Notes: generated by a model from the letters alone, not told the origin. DNA of 64,000 nt from Bacillota bacterium (GCA_023426935.1 JAEZBR010000071.1:1-64000); one strand, 5' to 3'; shown: positions 7,973 to 17,590, counted from the stretch's first letter. Made by a program: numbers and translations.

Positions 7973-8416
7973 ATGAAGATCGGATTCTGGGAGATAGTAG
8001 TCATTTTAGTTGTAGCGCTTTTGATTATCGGACCGGATAAGTTACCAGAATATATGAAATCACTTGGTAAAGGCTTGAAATCTTTACAAAAGGCTACTAG
8101 TAAAATGAATGATGAAGTACAGGAAAATATTGTTGAACCTTTAAATGAAGCTCAGAAGCCGTTAAAAGAAGCGATGAAACCGCTTCAGGATACCGCAGAT
8201 CAGATCAACAAGAATTTAGATGTAGTAAATCATCCTTTTGATAAGAAAACAGCAACGAAAGATTATTGGGTCTGTCCTAAATGTGGGGCTGAAGCAACTG
8301 GTAACTTTTGCAATAATTGCGGAACCTCTAAACCGATAGTAAATACTAAATCGACGACCGAAAAAAATACGGTCGAAGAAGCTGAATCAGAAAGAAAAGA
8401 AGGAACTAACAAATGA
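7973..8416 (+). CDS. tatA: TatA/TatB-family translocase protein with C-terminal zinc ribbon
   Basis: Twin-arginine translocase pore-type subunit. Residues 1-20 form one membrane helix ending in the GPDKLP hinge, followed by an amphipathic helix (GKGLKSLQKA) as in TatA/TatB. A second helical repeat region rich in EPL/QKPL follows. Unusually, residues 98-120 form a zinc-ribbon-like module with CPKC (101-104) and CNNC (113-116). The charged C-tail is disordered. At 147 residues it is much longer than a plain TatA. It overlaps the next tatA by 4 nt. A TACAAT about 45 nt upstream may be its -10 element. Confidence 0.85.
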   Translation: MKIGFWEIVVILVVALLIIGPDKLPEYMKSLGKGLKSLQKATSKMNDEVQENIVEPLNEAQKPLKEAMKPLQDTADQINKNLDVVNHPFDKKTATKDYWVCPKCGAEATGNFCNNCGTSKPIVNTKSTTEKNTVEEAESERKEGTNK

Positions 8417-8610
8417 AAATCGGCGTTTCTGAATTACTAATTATTCTAGTCATTGTAGTCTTATTGTTTGGACCTACTCAGATTCCGAAGTTGATGAAGA
8501 TGATTGGAAAAGGTACCAAGAGTTTTAAAGAAGGTTTGAATTCCGAGGATTCTGACGAAGAGAAAAAGACGGAAGAAAAAAGTACTAAGGATAAAACAGA
8601 TAAAGAGTAG
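8413..8610 (+). CDS. tatA: Sec-independent translocase protein TatA
   Basis: Short 65-residue TatA. It has an N-terminal membrane helix (SELLIILVIVVLLFG), the FGPTQIPKLM hinge, an amphipathic helix with GKGTKSFKEG, and a very charged acidic/basic tail. It oligomerises to form the export channel after TatC has bound the substrate. The ATG overlaps the stop of the zinc-ribbon TatA gene (ATGA), and tatC follows 5 nt after its end, so all three are one operon. Confidence 0.92.
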   Translation: MKIGVSELLIILVIVVLLFGPTQIPKLMKMIGKGTKSFKEGLNSEDSDEEKKTEEKSTKDKTDKE

Positions 8611-8615
8611 CTTTA

Positions 8616-9383
8616 ATGGCAGTTAAAAAAACAACGGTAAAGGAAAAAGCTGCGGACGGGGGAGAGATGACCGTACGCGGTCATTTGAAGGAACTTAGAA
8701 ATCGGCTCATTATATGTATACTAGTTTTTATTGTGGGATTTATAATCTGTTTTTACTTTGCTGGCAATCTAATAAAGATTTTGACGGATATGGGCACGCA
8801 ATATGGTTACGAATATGTTTATCTGGCGCCGCAGGAATTACTGATGGAGTATTTTAATGTTGGTTTAATCGGTGGCCTTATTTTGGATATTCCGGTCATC
8901 GCAACAGAGATATATCAATTCAGTGTCCCTGCCTTAGATAAAAAAGGTCGTAGCGCTTTTTTTTGGACTTTAGTTTTCGGTGGTGTTTGTTTCATTATCG
9001 GGATTTTATTTGCGTACTTCATCACCGTTCCGTTTATGTTGCACTTCCTGATTTCTTTCAGTGGTCAAACGACGATTAAAGCTTCAATCAGTATTCAACA
9101 ATTTTTAAGTTTTATCATTACCGTCTTTATTATCTTCGGTTGTATTTTTGAGATGCCGGTAGTTTCGGTATTGTTGGCGCGACTTGGAATCTTGAAACCG
9201 GAATGGTTGAAGAAGGGGCGAAAGGTCGCAATCGTATTGATTTTTATCGTAGCCGCAATCATTACCCCTCCGGATGTGTCATCGCAGATTTTAGTGGCGA
9301 TTCCGATGATTGTTTTATATGAGTTAAGTATTTGGCTTACTAGTATGCTATATAAGAAAAAGACCGAAGTAAACGAAGAATAA
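8616..9383 (+). CDS. tatC: Sec-independent translocase protein TatC
   Basis: Receptor of the twin-arginine system that recognises the signal peptide in the membrane. The N-terminal motif HLKELRNRL and six predicted membrane helices match TatC, as does the FEMP(V) sequence in helix 4 (GCIFEMPVVS). At 255 residues it is of normal length. Tat systems are patchy in Firmicutes and often serve very few substrates; the likely substrate is encoded directly downstream. Confidence 0.95.
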   Translation: MAVKKTTVKEKAADGGEMTVRGHLKELRNRLIICILVFIVGFIICFYFAGNLIKILTDMGTQYGYEYVYLAPQELLMEYFNVGLIGGLILDIPVIATEIYQFSVPALDKKGRSAFFWTLVFGGVCFIIGILFAYFITVPFMLHFLISFSGQTTIKASISIQQFLSFIITVFIIFGCIFEMPVVSVLLARLGILKPEWLKKGRKVAIVLIFIVAAIITPPDVSSQILVAIPMIVLYELSIWLTSMLYKKKTEVNEE

Positions 9384-9391
9384 AAAGATAT

Positions 9392-9409
9392 TTGTTAATT
9401 TGTTAGCAA
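9392..9409 (+). promoter_or_regulatory. Candidate Rex operator upstream of the Tat substrate gene
   Basis: TTGTTAATTTGTTAGCAA matches the known Rex consensus TTGTTAA-N4-TTAACAA at 13 of 14 defined positions. It lies about 30 bp upstream of a TATAAT (9438-9443) and 74 bp before the redox lipoprotein start. Rex senses the NADH/NAD ratio; no rex gene is visible in this window. Control by Rex is inferred. Confidence 0.5.
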
Positions 9410-9482
9410 AAACTGCTCGGTGGTTAGAAAAAAGGACTATAATTGACATTAGGAACTATTCCACTAAGGGGGTATATAGTAT

Positions 9483-10430
9483 ATGGATAAGAAGATTTCT
9501 AGAAAAGATTTTATGAAGGGAATTGGGGCCGGAGCTGTTAGTGTTGCGGTCGTTGGATCGTTGGCTGGTTGCGGCACTTCTAAATCAAATACGGCAGTTG
9601 CTACCGTAGCACCTACCTATCCGTTTGAATGGCATGAATTGGATACGACTAAGGCTCAGGATCGGGCTTACAAAGCATTCTATAATTTAGGCGGATGTGC
9701 TAGATCGGTGTTTGATAGTATCGTTGGACAGATGGCTGATGATTATGGATATCCATATAACCAGATTCCTTCGCAAATGTATCATAACGGTCATGCTGGA
9801 TATACGGCCGGTTCATTATGCGGAACTTTAGGCGGAGCGACCGGCGTTATCGGTTTATTCGTTGATACGGATAAGCAGGATGAAGTCGTTAAGAAGTTAG
9901 AAAGTTGGTATAGCACCACGCAATTACCGATTTATCAACCAGAAAATACGGTTATTCAGACCGTTAGTAACAGCGTTGATTGTAAAGATTCCTTAGGCGT
10001 TTGGATGACGGCGGCTAATGTTACCGATCGTAAAGATCCGTTACGTCAATCCAGATGTGCAGGTTTATGCGCTGATGTTGCGAAAAAGACAATTGAATTG
10101 ATTAATGTTTATAAAGGATTGGCTACGGAAGAAGAAACAACCACCGAGAAAACCTTAGCGGATAACGAATATGTCGGAACCGGTAAAGGTATGAATGGCG
10201 ATGTTAAAGTCAAAGTAACCATGGATGGCGGAAAGATCTCTAAAGTCGAAGTAATCGAACAGAGTGAAACCACCGGTATCGGCGATAAAGCTATTTCTCA
10301 GTTACCTGAGAAGTTTGTCGGAATGGCTTCCAGTGATGAAGTTGATGGCGTTGATGTTGTAACCGGCTCTACTATTACGAGTAACGCAATCAAAGATGCG
10401 ATTAAGGACGCTTTATCTCAAGTAAAGTAA
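9483..10430 (+). CDS. Tat-exported lipoprotein with C_GCAxxG_C_C-like and FMN-binding domains
   Basis: Predicted extracytoplasmic redox protein. The N-terminus has a Tat-like signal, SRKDFMK (a variant with RK in place of RR), a hydrophobic stretch and a lipobox LAGC with Cys 30. Residues 60-210 hold Cys 72, 113, 167, 192 and 196 in an arrangement like the C_GCAxxG_C_C redox family (GGCARSVF, SLCGTLGGATG, RCAGLCAD). Residues 230-312 are an FMN_bind domain with TGSTITS near 294-300, the site where flavin is covalently attached in related proteins. AAGGGGGT precedes ATG 9483. Position after tatC suggests that this is the dedicated Tat cargo. Confidence 0.82.
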   Translation: MDKKISRKDFMKGIGAGAVSVAVVGSLAGCGTSKSNTAVATVAPTYPFEWHELDTTKAQDRAYKAFYNLGGCARSVFDSIVGQMADDYGYPYNQIPSQMYHNGHAGYTAGSLCGTLGGATGVIGLFVDTDKQDEVVKKLESWYSTTQLPIYQPENTVIQTVSNSVDCKDSLGVWMTAANVTDRKDPLRQSRCAGLCADVAKKTIELINVYKGLATEEETTTEKTLADNEYVGTGKGMNGDVKVKVTMDGGKISKVEVIEQSETTGIGDKAISQLPEKFVGMASSDEVDGVDVVTGSTITSNAIKDAIKDALSQVK

Positions 10431-10451
10431 GTTAATAGTTTAAACAAATAT

Positions 10452-10482
10452 ACCTGCTGAACTACAATTCGGCAGGTTTTTA
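10452..10482 (+). terminator. Terminator after the Tat/redox locus
   Basis: ACCTGCTGAA (10452-10461) pairs with TTCGGCAGGT (10468-10477), with one G-T pair, and is followed by a T-run. It separates the Tat module from pth. Confidence 0.85.
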
Positions 10483-10528
10483 TTATTGTTATGACCAATT
10501 ATAGTAATCAATGATAGAATAATACCGC

Positions 10529-11098
10529 ATGAAACTAATTGTTGGTTTAGGAAATCCGGATCGGGAATACGAGAATACTCGGCATAATACCGGGTTTTTA
10601 GTGTTAGATAAAGTCGCAAAAGAACTGAAATGTGAATTGACCATGAATAAGTTTCAAGCGCTCATCGCTTTAATTAAAGTAGACGAAGAAAAAGTGATGT
10701 TAATGAAGCCGTTGACTTATATGAATAATTCCGGCGTTGCGGTTAAAATGGCTTGTGATTTCTATAAAATTGAACCGAAAGATATTCTTGTAATTTATGA
10801 TGATATGGATTTAGAGGTTGGAAGTATCCGCTTAAGAAGTAAAGGGTCTTGCGGGGGACATAACGGAATCAAATCCATAATTAATCTTCTAAATACGCAA
10901 GAGATAAAGCGAGTCCGGGTCGGGATTGGAGATCGAGGAAGAATTGAGGGACCAGATTATGTTTTAGGTAAGTTTTCTAAGGAAGAGAAAGCGAAAATCG
11001 ATGGAGCGACTACCCAAGCAAGCTTAGCCGCCATACAGTTTTTACATAAACCTTTCGAGCAGGTTATGAACCAGTTTAACCGGAAGAGCGATGAATAA
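10529..11098 (+). CDS. pth: Peptidyl-tRNA hydrolase
   Basis: Releases tRNA from prematurely dropped peptidyl-tRNA. The 189-residue protein carries the family motifs GLGNPDREYENTRHN (with catalytic His near residue 20), PLTYMNNSG, YDDMDLEVG and SCGGHNGIKSI. A -10-like TAGAAT at 10515-10520 lies only 8 nt before ATG 10529, and no Shine-Dalgarno sequence precedes the ATG, so the mRNA may be leaderless or nearly so. mfd overlaps its last 8 nt, as in many Firmicutes. Confidence 0.97.
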   Translation: MKLIVGLGNPDREYENTRHNTGFLVLDKVAKELKCELTMNKFQALIALIKVDEEKVMLMKPLTYMNNSGVAVKMACDFYKIEPKDILVIYDDMDLEVGSIRLRSKGSCGGHNGIKSIINLLNTQEIKRVRVGIGDRGRIEGPDYVLGKFSKEEKAKIDGATTQASLAAIQFLHKPFEQVMNQFNRKSDE

Positions 11099-14000
11099 TT
11101 TCTTAGGTTATATAAAAGAAGATAAAGCCCTAAAGGCTTTATTGAATCGAGAACCAGGCGTTTCCGGATTGAGTGACAATGCGGAAAGTTTATTGTTGGC
11201 AGCTGCTTTTCAAAAGAGCAAACATAATATCATCGTCGTTAAACCAACCTTGTTTGCGGCCCAGAACTTACAACAGCGAATCAGTTCGTTGATTGATGAA
11301 AAACCCCTTTTATTCGCGGTAGAAGAATCTTTACAGATTGAAGCGATTGCGGCGTCTCCGGAATTAGAGGCGGCCAGAATTGAGACCTTGATTGAACTGG
11401 CGAGGACGGACAAACCACAATTAGTGATTACCCATACCGGCGGAATCTTAAGATCTTTACCGGCTAAGAAACAATTCTTAGCTTCTATGATTGAGTTAAG
11501 AAAAGGTCAAACGATTGCCCGCAAAGTTTTAATTAAGAAGCTTCAGGAGAATGGATATGAATTAGTCGATCGGGTGGAAAGACCTTTGACTTATAGTTAT
11601 CGGGGCGAAGTTTTGGATGTGAATACGATTCAGGAGAATAACCCGCTTAGAATTGAGTTTTTCGATGATCAGATTGATTCAATTCGCTTTTTTGACTTGG
11701 ACTCACAATTAACCGTTAGTGAAGTTGAAGAGATTACAATTGCGCCGGCGACCGATTTACTATTTACAGCCCAACAGAAGGAAGAAATAAAGAATAATGT
11801 CCAGGAAAAATTAGTGATTGATCTAAAAAAACTAGACCCAGACAAACAAGCGATTTTAACCGAAACCGTTCGTCAGGATCTGGAGTATTTAGACAATTAT
11901 GTCAACGAACCTTATTTATATCGTTATGTTTCTTTCTTGAGTCAAAGATATAATTTAACGGATTATTTAGATCAGCCTTTAGTCGTCTATGCGGACAAAA
12001 AGGGCTTTAAGGAACACTATCGATATCAAGCAGAAGAAAACATCAGCTATCTTCAGGACTTGTTTGGCGAAGGAAAAGCTTTATTAAAATTCGATGTTAG
12101 TTTAAGTCCGGAGACTTTGATTGATTCGGAAGATACTTATGATCTGGCTGCGTTCGAAGATTTGAAACATCCGATTCTTTCGGGTATTCAACCAGCTGAT
12201 TTTCCAGAGCTGCCTTTAGATAAGGCGTTAGAACATATTGAATATTTAAGTGAACAGAATACGGTTTTATTAGCGTTAAACTCAGCCCAAGTTTCGCAAA
12301 TAGTCGATAAATTAGTCGAAAAGAATATTCCTTATGAAATGATTGGAAAAAGTTTCCCGGAAAAAACCGGTATCTATATTTGGTTGAAAGATTTGCCAGA
12401 AGGATTTCGTTATCCGGAAAATCATTTAGTCGTATTGAGTGCGAAGGAATTATTCAAAGTTAAATTTAGATTTGGCAGATATACCGATAAATTTGCGAAA
12501 GGTCAAATTCTGAATGACTATGACGATTTAGCAATTGGCGATTATGTCGTTCATAATCAACATGGGATAGGTAAGTATTTAGGTATTGTCACGAAGGAAT
12601 TCAACGGAATCCACCACGACTATTTAAACATTGCGTATAGTGGGGATAATGTTTTATTAGTGCCGTTGGAAAAATTTAAACTAGTTAGAAAATTTGTCGG
12701 TTCCGAAGGAATTACTCCCCGTTTAAGTAAGTTAGGCAGTAATGAATGGAAGAAGACGAAAGAGAAATTACAGGAAGATGTGGATAGAATCGCAGAGAAA
12801 TTATTAAATCTCTATTTATTCCGCGAACAGGATGTCGGCTATGCGTTCAGTAAAGATGATGAACGGGAAGAAAAATTCGCGTCTGAGTTTATGTATGAAT
12901 TAACGCCAGATCAAACTAAAGCGGTGCAAGAGATTAAAGAAGATATGGAAAGCAATAAACCGATGGATCGATTATTATGCGGCGATGTCGGATTCGGTAA
13001 GACGGAAGTGGCAATCAGATGTGCTTATAAAGCGGTCAAAGATCATAAACAGGTAGCGCTACTATGTCCGACAACAATCCTTTCACGCCAGCATTATCTG
13101 ACCTTTACCGCGAGGTTCCAAGGCTATCCGGTAAAGATTGCGTTGATGAATCGTTTTGTCGAAGCGTCGAAACAAAAACAAATTTTAGAACAATTACGGG
13201 AAGGCAAGATTGATATTTTAATTGGAACCCACCGGTTGTTATCGGGTGATATTCAATTTAAAGATCTGGGCTTTTTGATTATCGATGAAGAACAGCGATT
13301 CGGTGTGGAAAGTAAAGAGAAAATCAAGGAATTAAGACAGGGAATTGACGTACTATCACTAAGCGCGACCCCGATTCCGCGAACGCTACAGATGTCTTTG
13401 ATTGGAGTAAGATCGTTATCTCAGCTTGATACGGCTCCGAATGAAAGGATGCCGGTACAGACTTATGTGATTGAGAAGAATAACGGTATTATTAAAGAGG
13501 TTATTTCCCGGGAATTATCCCGAAACGGCCAGGTTTTTTATCTGTTTAATGATGTAATGCATATTTATGAAATGGCAAACCGGATCCGAAAATTAGTTCC
13601 GGACGCCAGAGTAGCGGTTGCCCATGGGAAAATGGCTAAGGATGAGATGGAAGACGTCATGATCAGATTTACCGATAATGAATATAATGTGTTGGTTTGC
13701 ACGACAATTATTGAGAACGGAATCGATATTCCCAACGCGAACACGATGATTGTTGATCGGGCCGATACTTTCGGATTGTCGCAGCTGTATCAGATTAAGG
13801 GCAGAGTCGGTCGTTCAAATAAGATTGCCTACGCTTATTTAATGTATAACGCGAAGAAACAACTTTCGGAAGTTGCGACCAAGCGACTGAATTCGATTAA
13901 AGATTTTACCCAGTTAGGCAGTGGCTATAAAATTGCGATGCGGGATCTTTCAATTCGGGGAGCCGGGGATTTATTAGGCTCTAGGCAGGCAGGATTTATT

Positions 14001-14531
14001 AATACGGTGGGAATGGATATGTATGTCAGTATGTTACAGGAAGCAATCTATAACCGCAAAGGAATTCAAATGCCTAAGGAAGAAGAAGTCGTGCCCCGAG
14101 CAAGGATTGGGGTTGATGGATATATTCCTCAAGAATTTGCGCGTAAGGATTATGAGAAGATTCATCTATATCAACGAATTGAAAAAGCGGATACGACTTT
14201 TCAGCTAGATAAATTAGAAAAAGAAGTCGTGGATCGTTATGGACATAAGCCTAAAGCGGTAGAATTATTATTCGAGAAACGGCGTTTAGATATTTTAGCT
14301 GATAATCCAAAGATCCAAACGATCCGGGAATTAAATAATTATGTCGAGATCGTTTTTACCAAGGAATGGTGTTTGAATGTCGACGGTGTTCGCTTCTTTG
14401 AGACGATTTCGAAGATTTCTTTAGATATAAAAATGAAGTATCTCAAAGGTTCAATTGTACTAAGTGTTCCAAAGAAAAATGATTGGTTGATTATCGCAAA
14501 TCAGATTCTAGAGAAAGTGAAAAAGTTATAA
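11091..14531 (+). CDS. mfd: Transcription-repair coupling factor
   Basis: DNA translocase that displaces RNA polymerase stalled at lesions and recruits UvrA. The 1146-residue protein has the UvrB-like N-terminal region, the RNA-polymerase-interacting CarD-like domain (about 475-570, [17 protein letters not shown]), the SF2 helicase core with Walker [12 protein letters not shown] and DEEQRFG, the [13 protein letters not shown] motif, and the C-terminal TRCF domain. Start ATG 11091 overlaps the end of pth, the conserved pth-mfd arrangement. Confidence 0.97.
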   Translation: MNNFLGYIKEDKALKALLNREPGVSGLSDNAESLLLAAAFQKSKHNIIVVKPTLFAAQNLQQRISSLIDEKPLLFAVEESLQIEAIAASPELEAARIETLIELARTDKPQLVITHTGGILRSLPAKKQFLASMIELRKGQTIARKVLIKKLQENGYELVDRVERPLTYSYRGEVLDVNTIQENNPLRIEFFDDQIDSIRFFDLDSQLTVSEVEEITIAPATDLLFTAQQKEEIKNNVQEKLVIDLKKLDPDKQAILTETVRQDLEYLDNYVNEPYLYRYVSFLSQRYNLTDYLDQPLVVYADKKGFKEHYRYQAEENISYLQDLFGEGKALLKFDVSLSPETLIDSEDTYDLAAFEDLKHPILSGIQPADFPELPLDKALEHIEYLSEQNTVLLALNSAQVSQIVDKLVEKNIPYEMIGKSFPEKTGIYIWLKDLPEGFRYPENHLVVLSAKELFKVKFRFGRYTDKFAKGQILNDYDDLAIGDYVVHNQHGIGKYLGIVTKEFNGIHHDYLNIAYSGDNVLLVPLEKFKLVRKFVGSEGITPRLSKLGSNEWKKTKEKLQEDVDRIAEKLLNLYLFREQDVGYAFSKDDEREEKFASEFMYELTPDQTKAVQEIKEDMESNKPMDRLLCGDVGFGKTEVAIRCAYKAVKDHKQVALLCPTTILSRQHYLTFTARFQGYPVKIALMNRFVEASKQKQILEQLREGKIDILIGTHRLLSGDIQFKDLGFLIIDEEQRFGVESKEKIKELRQGIDVLSLSATPIPRTLQMSLIGVRSLSQLDTAPNERMPVQTYVIEKNNGIIKEVISRELSRNGQVFYLFNDVMHIYEMANRIRKLVPDARVAVAHGKMAKDEMEDVMIRFTDNEYNVLVCTTIIENGIDIPNANTMIVDRADTFGLSQLYQIKGRVGRSNKIAYAYLMYNAKKQLSEVATKRLNSIKDFTQLGSGYKIAMRDLSIRGAGDLLGSRQAGFINTVGMDMYVSMLQEAIYNRKGIQMPKEEEVVPRARIGVDGYIPQEFARKDYEKIHLYQRIEKADTTFQLDKLEKEVVDRYGHKPKAVELLFEKRRLDILADNPKIQTIRELNNYVEIVFTKEWCLNVDGVRFFETISKISLDIKMKYLKGSIVLSVPKKNDWLIIANQILEKVKKL

Positions 14532-14533
14532 AA

Positions 14534-14557
14534 ACCTTCTAAGTTTATTTAGAAGGT
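14534..14557 (-). terminator. Terminator between convergent mfd and a small gene
   Basis: ACCTTCTAA (14534-14542) pairs with TTAGAAGGT (14549-14557). On the minus strand it is followed by TTTTTATAA, so it mainly terminates the small minus-strand gene that ends at 14573. Confidence 0.65.
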
Positions 14558-14572
14558 CATGGGTTTTGAGTT

Positions 14573-14803
14573 TTACTTCTTGCTCGTAAACATTTTGCCG
14601 ACACTGTCAATTACCGATTTAGCTTGATCAGCGGTAATCTTTGCTTTAATCGTACTGATTAGAGCATTAATCTGATCGTCGGGTAAATCGATATTGAAGG
14701 TCTTCTCTAAGGTCTTTACTGGATCTTTGGTAAAAGAACTTAGCAGTTCAGGATCGTCCTGAATCTTTTTAATAATTTTTGTCGCTTCTTTTTTAATATC
14801 CAT
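14573..14803 (-). CDS. Small helical protein, function unknown
   Basis: A 76-residue protein. ATG 14803 was chosen because AAAGGGGA lies just upstream; the longer frame to 14848 lacks a ribosome site. The sequence is nearly all helical: a KKEATKIIKKIQDDPELLSSF segment (positions 4-24), then KDPVKTLEKTF, then a DLPDDQINALISTIKAKI segment. Short proteins with this pattern (a LLSSF-type N-helix, a D-L-P-D/E-x-Q core and a final I/VKAKI) are common in gut Clostridia and Erysipelotrichia. They loosely resemble Nif11-like leader domains, but there is no RiPP enzyme nearby. No function can be assigned. Confidence 0.75.
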   Translation of the reverse strand: MDIKKEATKIIKKIQDDPELLSSFTKDPVKTLEKTFNIDLPDDQINALISTIKAKITADQAKSVIDSVGKMFTSKK

Positions 14804-14897
14804 ATAATTCCCCTTTCCTAGGGACATTATAACCTTAAATTCAGCCACTGTTCATACAGATTAAAAAAAACATGCTAAACTAGTAACGAGGTAAACT

Positions 14898-15170
14898 ATG
14901 CGCTTAGACAAGTTTTTGAAAGTATCCAGAATCTTAAAAAGGAGGACGGTATCCAAGGAATTAGCGGATAACGGTCGGATTTTAGTTAACGGTCGTTTGG
15001 CGAAACCAGCTACGACAATAAAAGTTGGCGATCAAATCGAAGTTGTTTTCGGTTATCGTCATCTGACGGTAAAAGTTCTTTCAATCGAAAACGACATTCA
15101 TAAGAAAGATGCGGATTCTTTATATGAAGTAATTGCGCAAAGTGATATGACCCCTAAGGAGGAAAAATGA
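14898..15170 (+). CDS. rqcP: S4-domain RNA-binding protein RqcP
   Basis: A 90-residue S4 domain protein (YabO/RqcP). It binds stalled 60S-like 50S particles with RqcH and tRNA-Ala during ribosome quality control. The S4 motif RLDKFLKVSRILKRR is at the N-terminus, followed by GRILVNGRLAKPATTIKVGD. The order mfd, rqcP, divIC matches the Bacillus mfd-yabO-divIC region, though the sporulation genes found between them there are absent. It overlaps divIC by 4 nt. Confidence 0.92.
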   Translation: MRLDKFLKVSRILKRRTVSKELADNGRILVNGRLAKPATTIKVGDQIEVVFGYRHLTVKVLSIENDIHKKDADSLYEVIAQSDMTPKEEK

Positions 15171-15481
15171 CTACTTCCAAACCTAAAAAGAAAAGAATGA
15201 AGCCAATCTTTACTTTTCTGATTTGTATCGTTTTATTAGGAGCTTCCGTATTCTTTATCTATAACACGATTAAAGAAGGCGTGACAACCTATACCTTACA
15301 GGTCGATATCAGTCAAGCGAAGAAAGAATTGGAAGCTTTAAAAGCCGAGAATGAGTCTCTAGCCGATCAGAAGGAAAAGTTACAAGATACCAACTATGTG
15401 GAAAATTATGCCCGCGGAGAGTTTATGATTACCAAGGAAGGCGAACAGGTATACCATTTACCGGCTACCGAAAATAAGTAA
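15167..15481 (+). CDS. divIC: Septum formation initiator DivIC/FtsB
   Basis: Single-pass bitopic cell-division protein of 104 residues. It has a basic cytoplasmic N-terminus (KPKKKRMK), one membrane helix (residues 14-33), a leucine-rich coiled coil (AKKELEALKAENESLADQKEKL is its core), and the conserved YVENYARGEFMITKEGEQVY end. It partners with FtsL and DivIB at the divisome. It overlaps rqcP and is preceded by AAGGAGG inside that gene. Confidence 0.92.
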   Translation: MTTSKPKKKRMKPIFTFLICIVLLGASVFFIYNTIKEGVTTYTLQVDISQAKKELEALKAENESLADQKEKLQDTNYVENYARGEFMITKEGEQVYHLPATENK

Positions 15482-15543
15482 GCAGATATATGGTTATTTT
15501 TTCACAATTGTAATATTATTAGTACGCAAAAAGGAGAAAAAAG

Positions 15544-17112
15544 ATGGTTAAGAAACCGGTTCTATTAGTAGTAATGGATGGCATGGGATTGAGTGATTCG
15601 GATTATGGCAATGCGGTAAAGAACGCTTATACCCCGACTTTGGATAAATTAATGGCGGATTGTCCGCATACTTCTTTGAAAGCTTCAGGGTTAGCGGTAG
15701 GATTACCGAGTGATAAGGATATGGGTAATTCCGAAGTCGGACACAATGCATTAGGCTGTGGCCAGATCTATTCGCAAGGTGCGAAGTTAGTCAATGAGTC
15801 GATTATTTCCGGGGAAATATATCAATCCGAGACCTGGAAAAAACTGGCAGCCAATGCCAAGGATCATACGATGCATTTCATCGGATTATTAAGTGATGGA
15901 AATGTTCATTCTCATATTTCACATTTAAAAGCGATGATCAAAGAATGTAAAAAAGAAGGGATTAAGCGAGTCAGAGTTCATATTCTGTTAGATGGCAGAG
16001 ATACACCGGAAACTTCGGCGTTAACTTATGTCGATGATTTAGAGAATGAATTAAACGAGTTAAACGACGATAGCTTTGACGGTAAGATCGCTTCCGGTGG
16101 CGGAAGAATGGTCATTACGATGGATCGTTATGAAGCAAATTGGGATATGGTTTCCAAAGGCTGGGCAATTCATGTTGAAGGAAAAGGAAGACAATTTAGT
16201 AATGCGAGAGAAGCGATTGAGACTTATCGGAAAGAATTAAACGTTATTGACCAAGATTTACCGGGTTTCGTAATTGCTCAGAATGGTAAACCGGTCGGAA
16301 CTATTGAAGATAACGATTCGGTCATTCTCTTCAATTTCAGAGGTGACAGAGCTTTAGAAATCTCCAAAGCGTTCGAACATGAGGATTTACCGCAGATTAA
16401 ACGGGAAAAGTTCCCACATGTTCTCTATGCCGGAATGTTACAATACGACGGAGATTTGAAAATTCCGACAATGTTCTTAGTAAATCCGCCGAAGATCAAA
16501 TATACGATGTCAGAATTATTGGTTAAGGACGGAATCAGTTCCTATGCCATTTCCGAAACTCAGAAATTTGGACATGTAACTTACTTCTGGAACGGCAACC
16601 GCTCGGAAAAATTCTCGGATACGTTAGAGACCTGGGAAGAAGTTAAATCCGATGTTGTACCGTTTGAACAGCGTCCATGGATGAAAGGTGCCGAGATTAC
16701 CGATGAATTAATCAAAGCAATGCATGCCGGAAAGTATGATTTCTTAAGAACGAATTATCCTAATGGCGATATGGTCGGACATACTGGCAATTATCAAGCG
16801 ACAATTATTGGTGTCGAAACGGTAGATCTTTGCTTAGGAAGACTATTAAAAGCGGCTGATGAGACTAATACGACGGTCTTAATCGTAGCGGATCATGGCA
16901 ATGCGGATGAAATGTACGAAAAGAAGAAAAATCCGAATGATGCACCTAAAGCTAAGACCTCCCATACTTTGAATAAAGTTCCGTTCATCATTTATAACGG
17001 TGACGTAACAATCAAGGAAGGAGACTTCGGACTGGCGAATGTCGCAGCGACCGTAGTTAAACTATTGGGCCTAGAACCGGATTCGCATTGGTTAGAAGCT
17101 ATTATTAAGTGA
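15544..17112 (+). CDS. gpmI: 2,3-bisphosphoglycerate-independent phosphoglycerate mutase
   Basis: Interconverts 3- and 2-phosphoglycerate in glycolysis using two Mn ions. Motifs match the alkaline-phosphatase superfamily enzyme: VVMDGMGLSD with metal-binding Asp, DMGNSEVGHNALG with the phosphorylated Ser, DGRDTPETSA, and the C-terminal VADHGNADEM. At 522 residues it is full length. AAAGGAG precedes ATG 15544. It is followed by a lipoprotein gene that starts within its stop codon (GTGA). Confidence 0.96.
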   Translation: MVKKPVLLVVMDGMGLSDSDYGNAVKNAYTPTLDKLMADCPHTSLKASGLAVGLPSDKDMGNSEVGHNALGCGQIYSQGAKLVNESIISGEIYQSETWKKLAANAKDHTMHFIGLLSDGNVHSHISHLKAMIKECKKEGIKRVRVHILLDGRDTPETSALTYVDDLENELNELNDDSFDGKIASGGGRMVITMDRYEANWDMVSKGWAIHVEGKGRQFSNAREAIETYRKELNVIDQDLPGFVIAQNGKPVGTIEDNDSVILFNFRGDRALEISKAFEHEDLPQIKREKFPHVLYAGMLQYDGDLKIPTMFLVNPPKIKYTMSELLVKDGISSYAISETQKFGHVTYFWNGNRSEKFSDTLETWEEVKSDVVPFEQRPWMKGAEITDELIKAMHAGKYDFLRTNYPNGDMVGHTGNYQATIIGVETVDLCLGRLLKAADETNTTVLIVADHGNADEMYEKKKNPNDAPKAKTSHTLNKVPFIIYNGDVTIKEGDFGLANVAATVVKLLGLEPDSHWLEAIIK

Positions 17113-17585
17113 AAAAATTTATCTGTATCTTTCTTATCATCGGAATCTTAGCCGGATGTGATCAGAAGAGTAAACCGGAAACGATGACTTGTATTTATGA
17201 GAATCAAGAAGTCGGTAATTCTAAAGAGATTTCCTTCGTCTACGAAGATGAAAAGATCACGCAGATTACGGTCTTGATTAAAGTCGATGTATCCAGTGGT
17301 AAGCAAGGATCCTTAAAAGAAGTATTGAAGAAGATGCAGGATGCCTCGCCATATTACACCACGGTAGTGGAAGGGTTGGAATATGCCTTCACTTCCCAGA
17401 ATACCTTGATTGAAGAAACGATTAAAGTCGATTTGACTAAGATAAGTCTGTACAAGTTAAAAAAATTGAATCTGTTTCCGGAAGCTTTGCTTAACGGCGA
17501 TGATTCGGGATTCTCAATCAAACCGGAGGATTATCAAGCTTACTTGGAAAAAGAAGAATTCTCGGGAACTTGCGAATTAAAGTAA
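17109..17585 (+). CDS. Small YehR-like lipoprotein
   Basis: A 158-residue lipoprotein. The signal peptide ends in the lipobox ILAGC with Cys near residue 17. The mature part begins with a MTCIYENQEV segment and ends with a second Cys (TCELK), as in DUF1307/YehR-like proteins of unknown role. The GTG start at 17109 overlaps the gpmI stop by 4 nt, so translation is probably coupled to gpmI, a link whose meaning is unclear. A strong terminator follows. Confidence 0.7.
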   Translation: MKKFICIFLIIGILAGCDQKSKPETMTCIYENQEVGNSKEISFVYEDEKITQITVLIKVDVSSGKQGSLKEVLKKMQDASPYYTTVVEGLEYAFTSQNTLIEETIKVDLTKISLYKLKKLNLFPEALLNGDDSGFSIKPEDYQAYLEKEEFSGTCELK

Positions 17586-17590
17586 CAACA

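Noticed and set aside
15481..15543. Rex-like palindrome (TTCACAATTGTAA) before gpmI
   Set aside because: The half-sites lack the 4-nt spacing of Rex operators; probably just an AT-rich promoter region.
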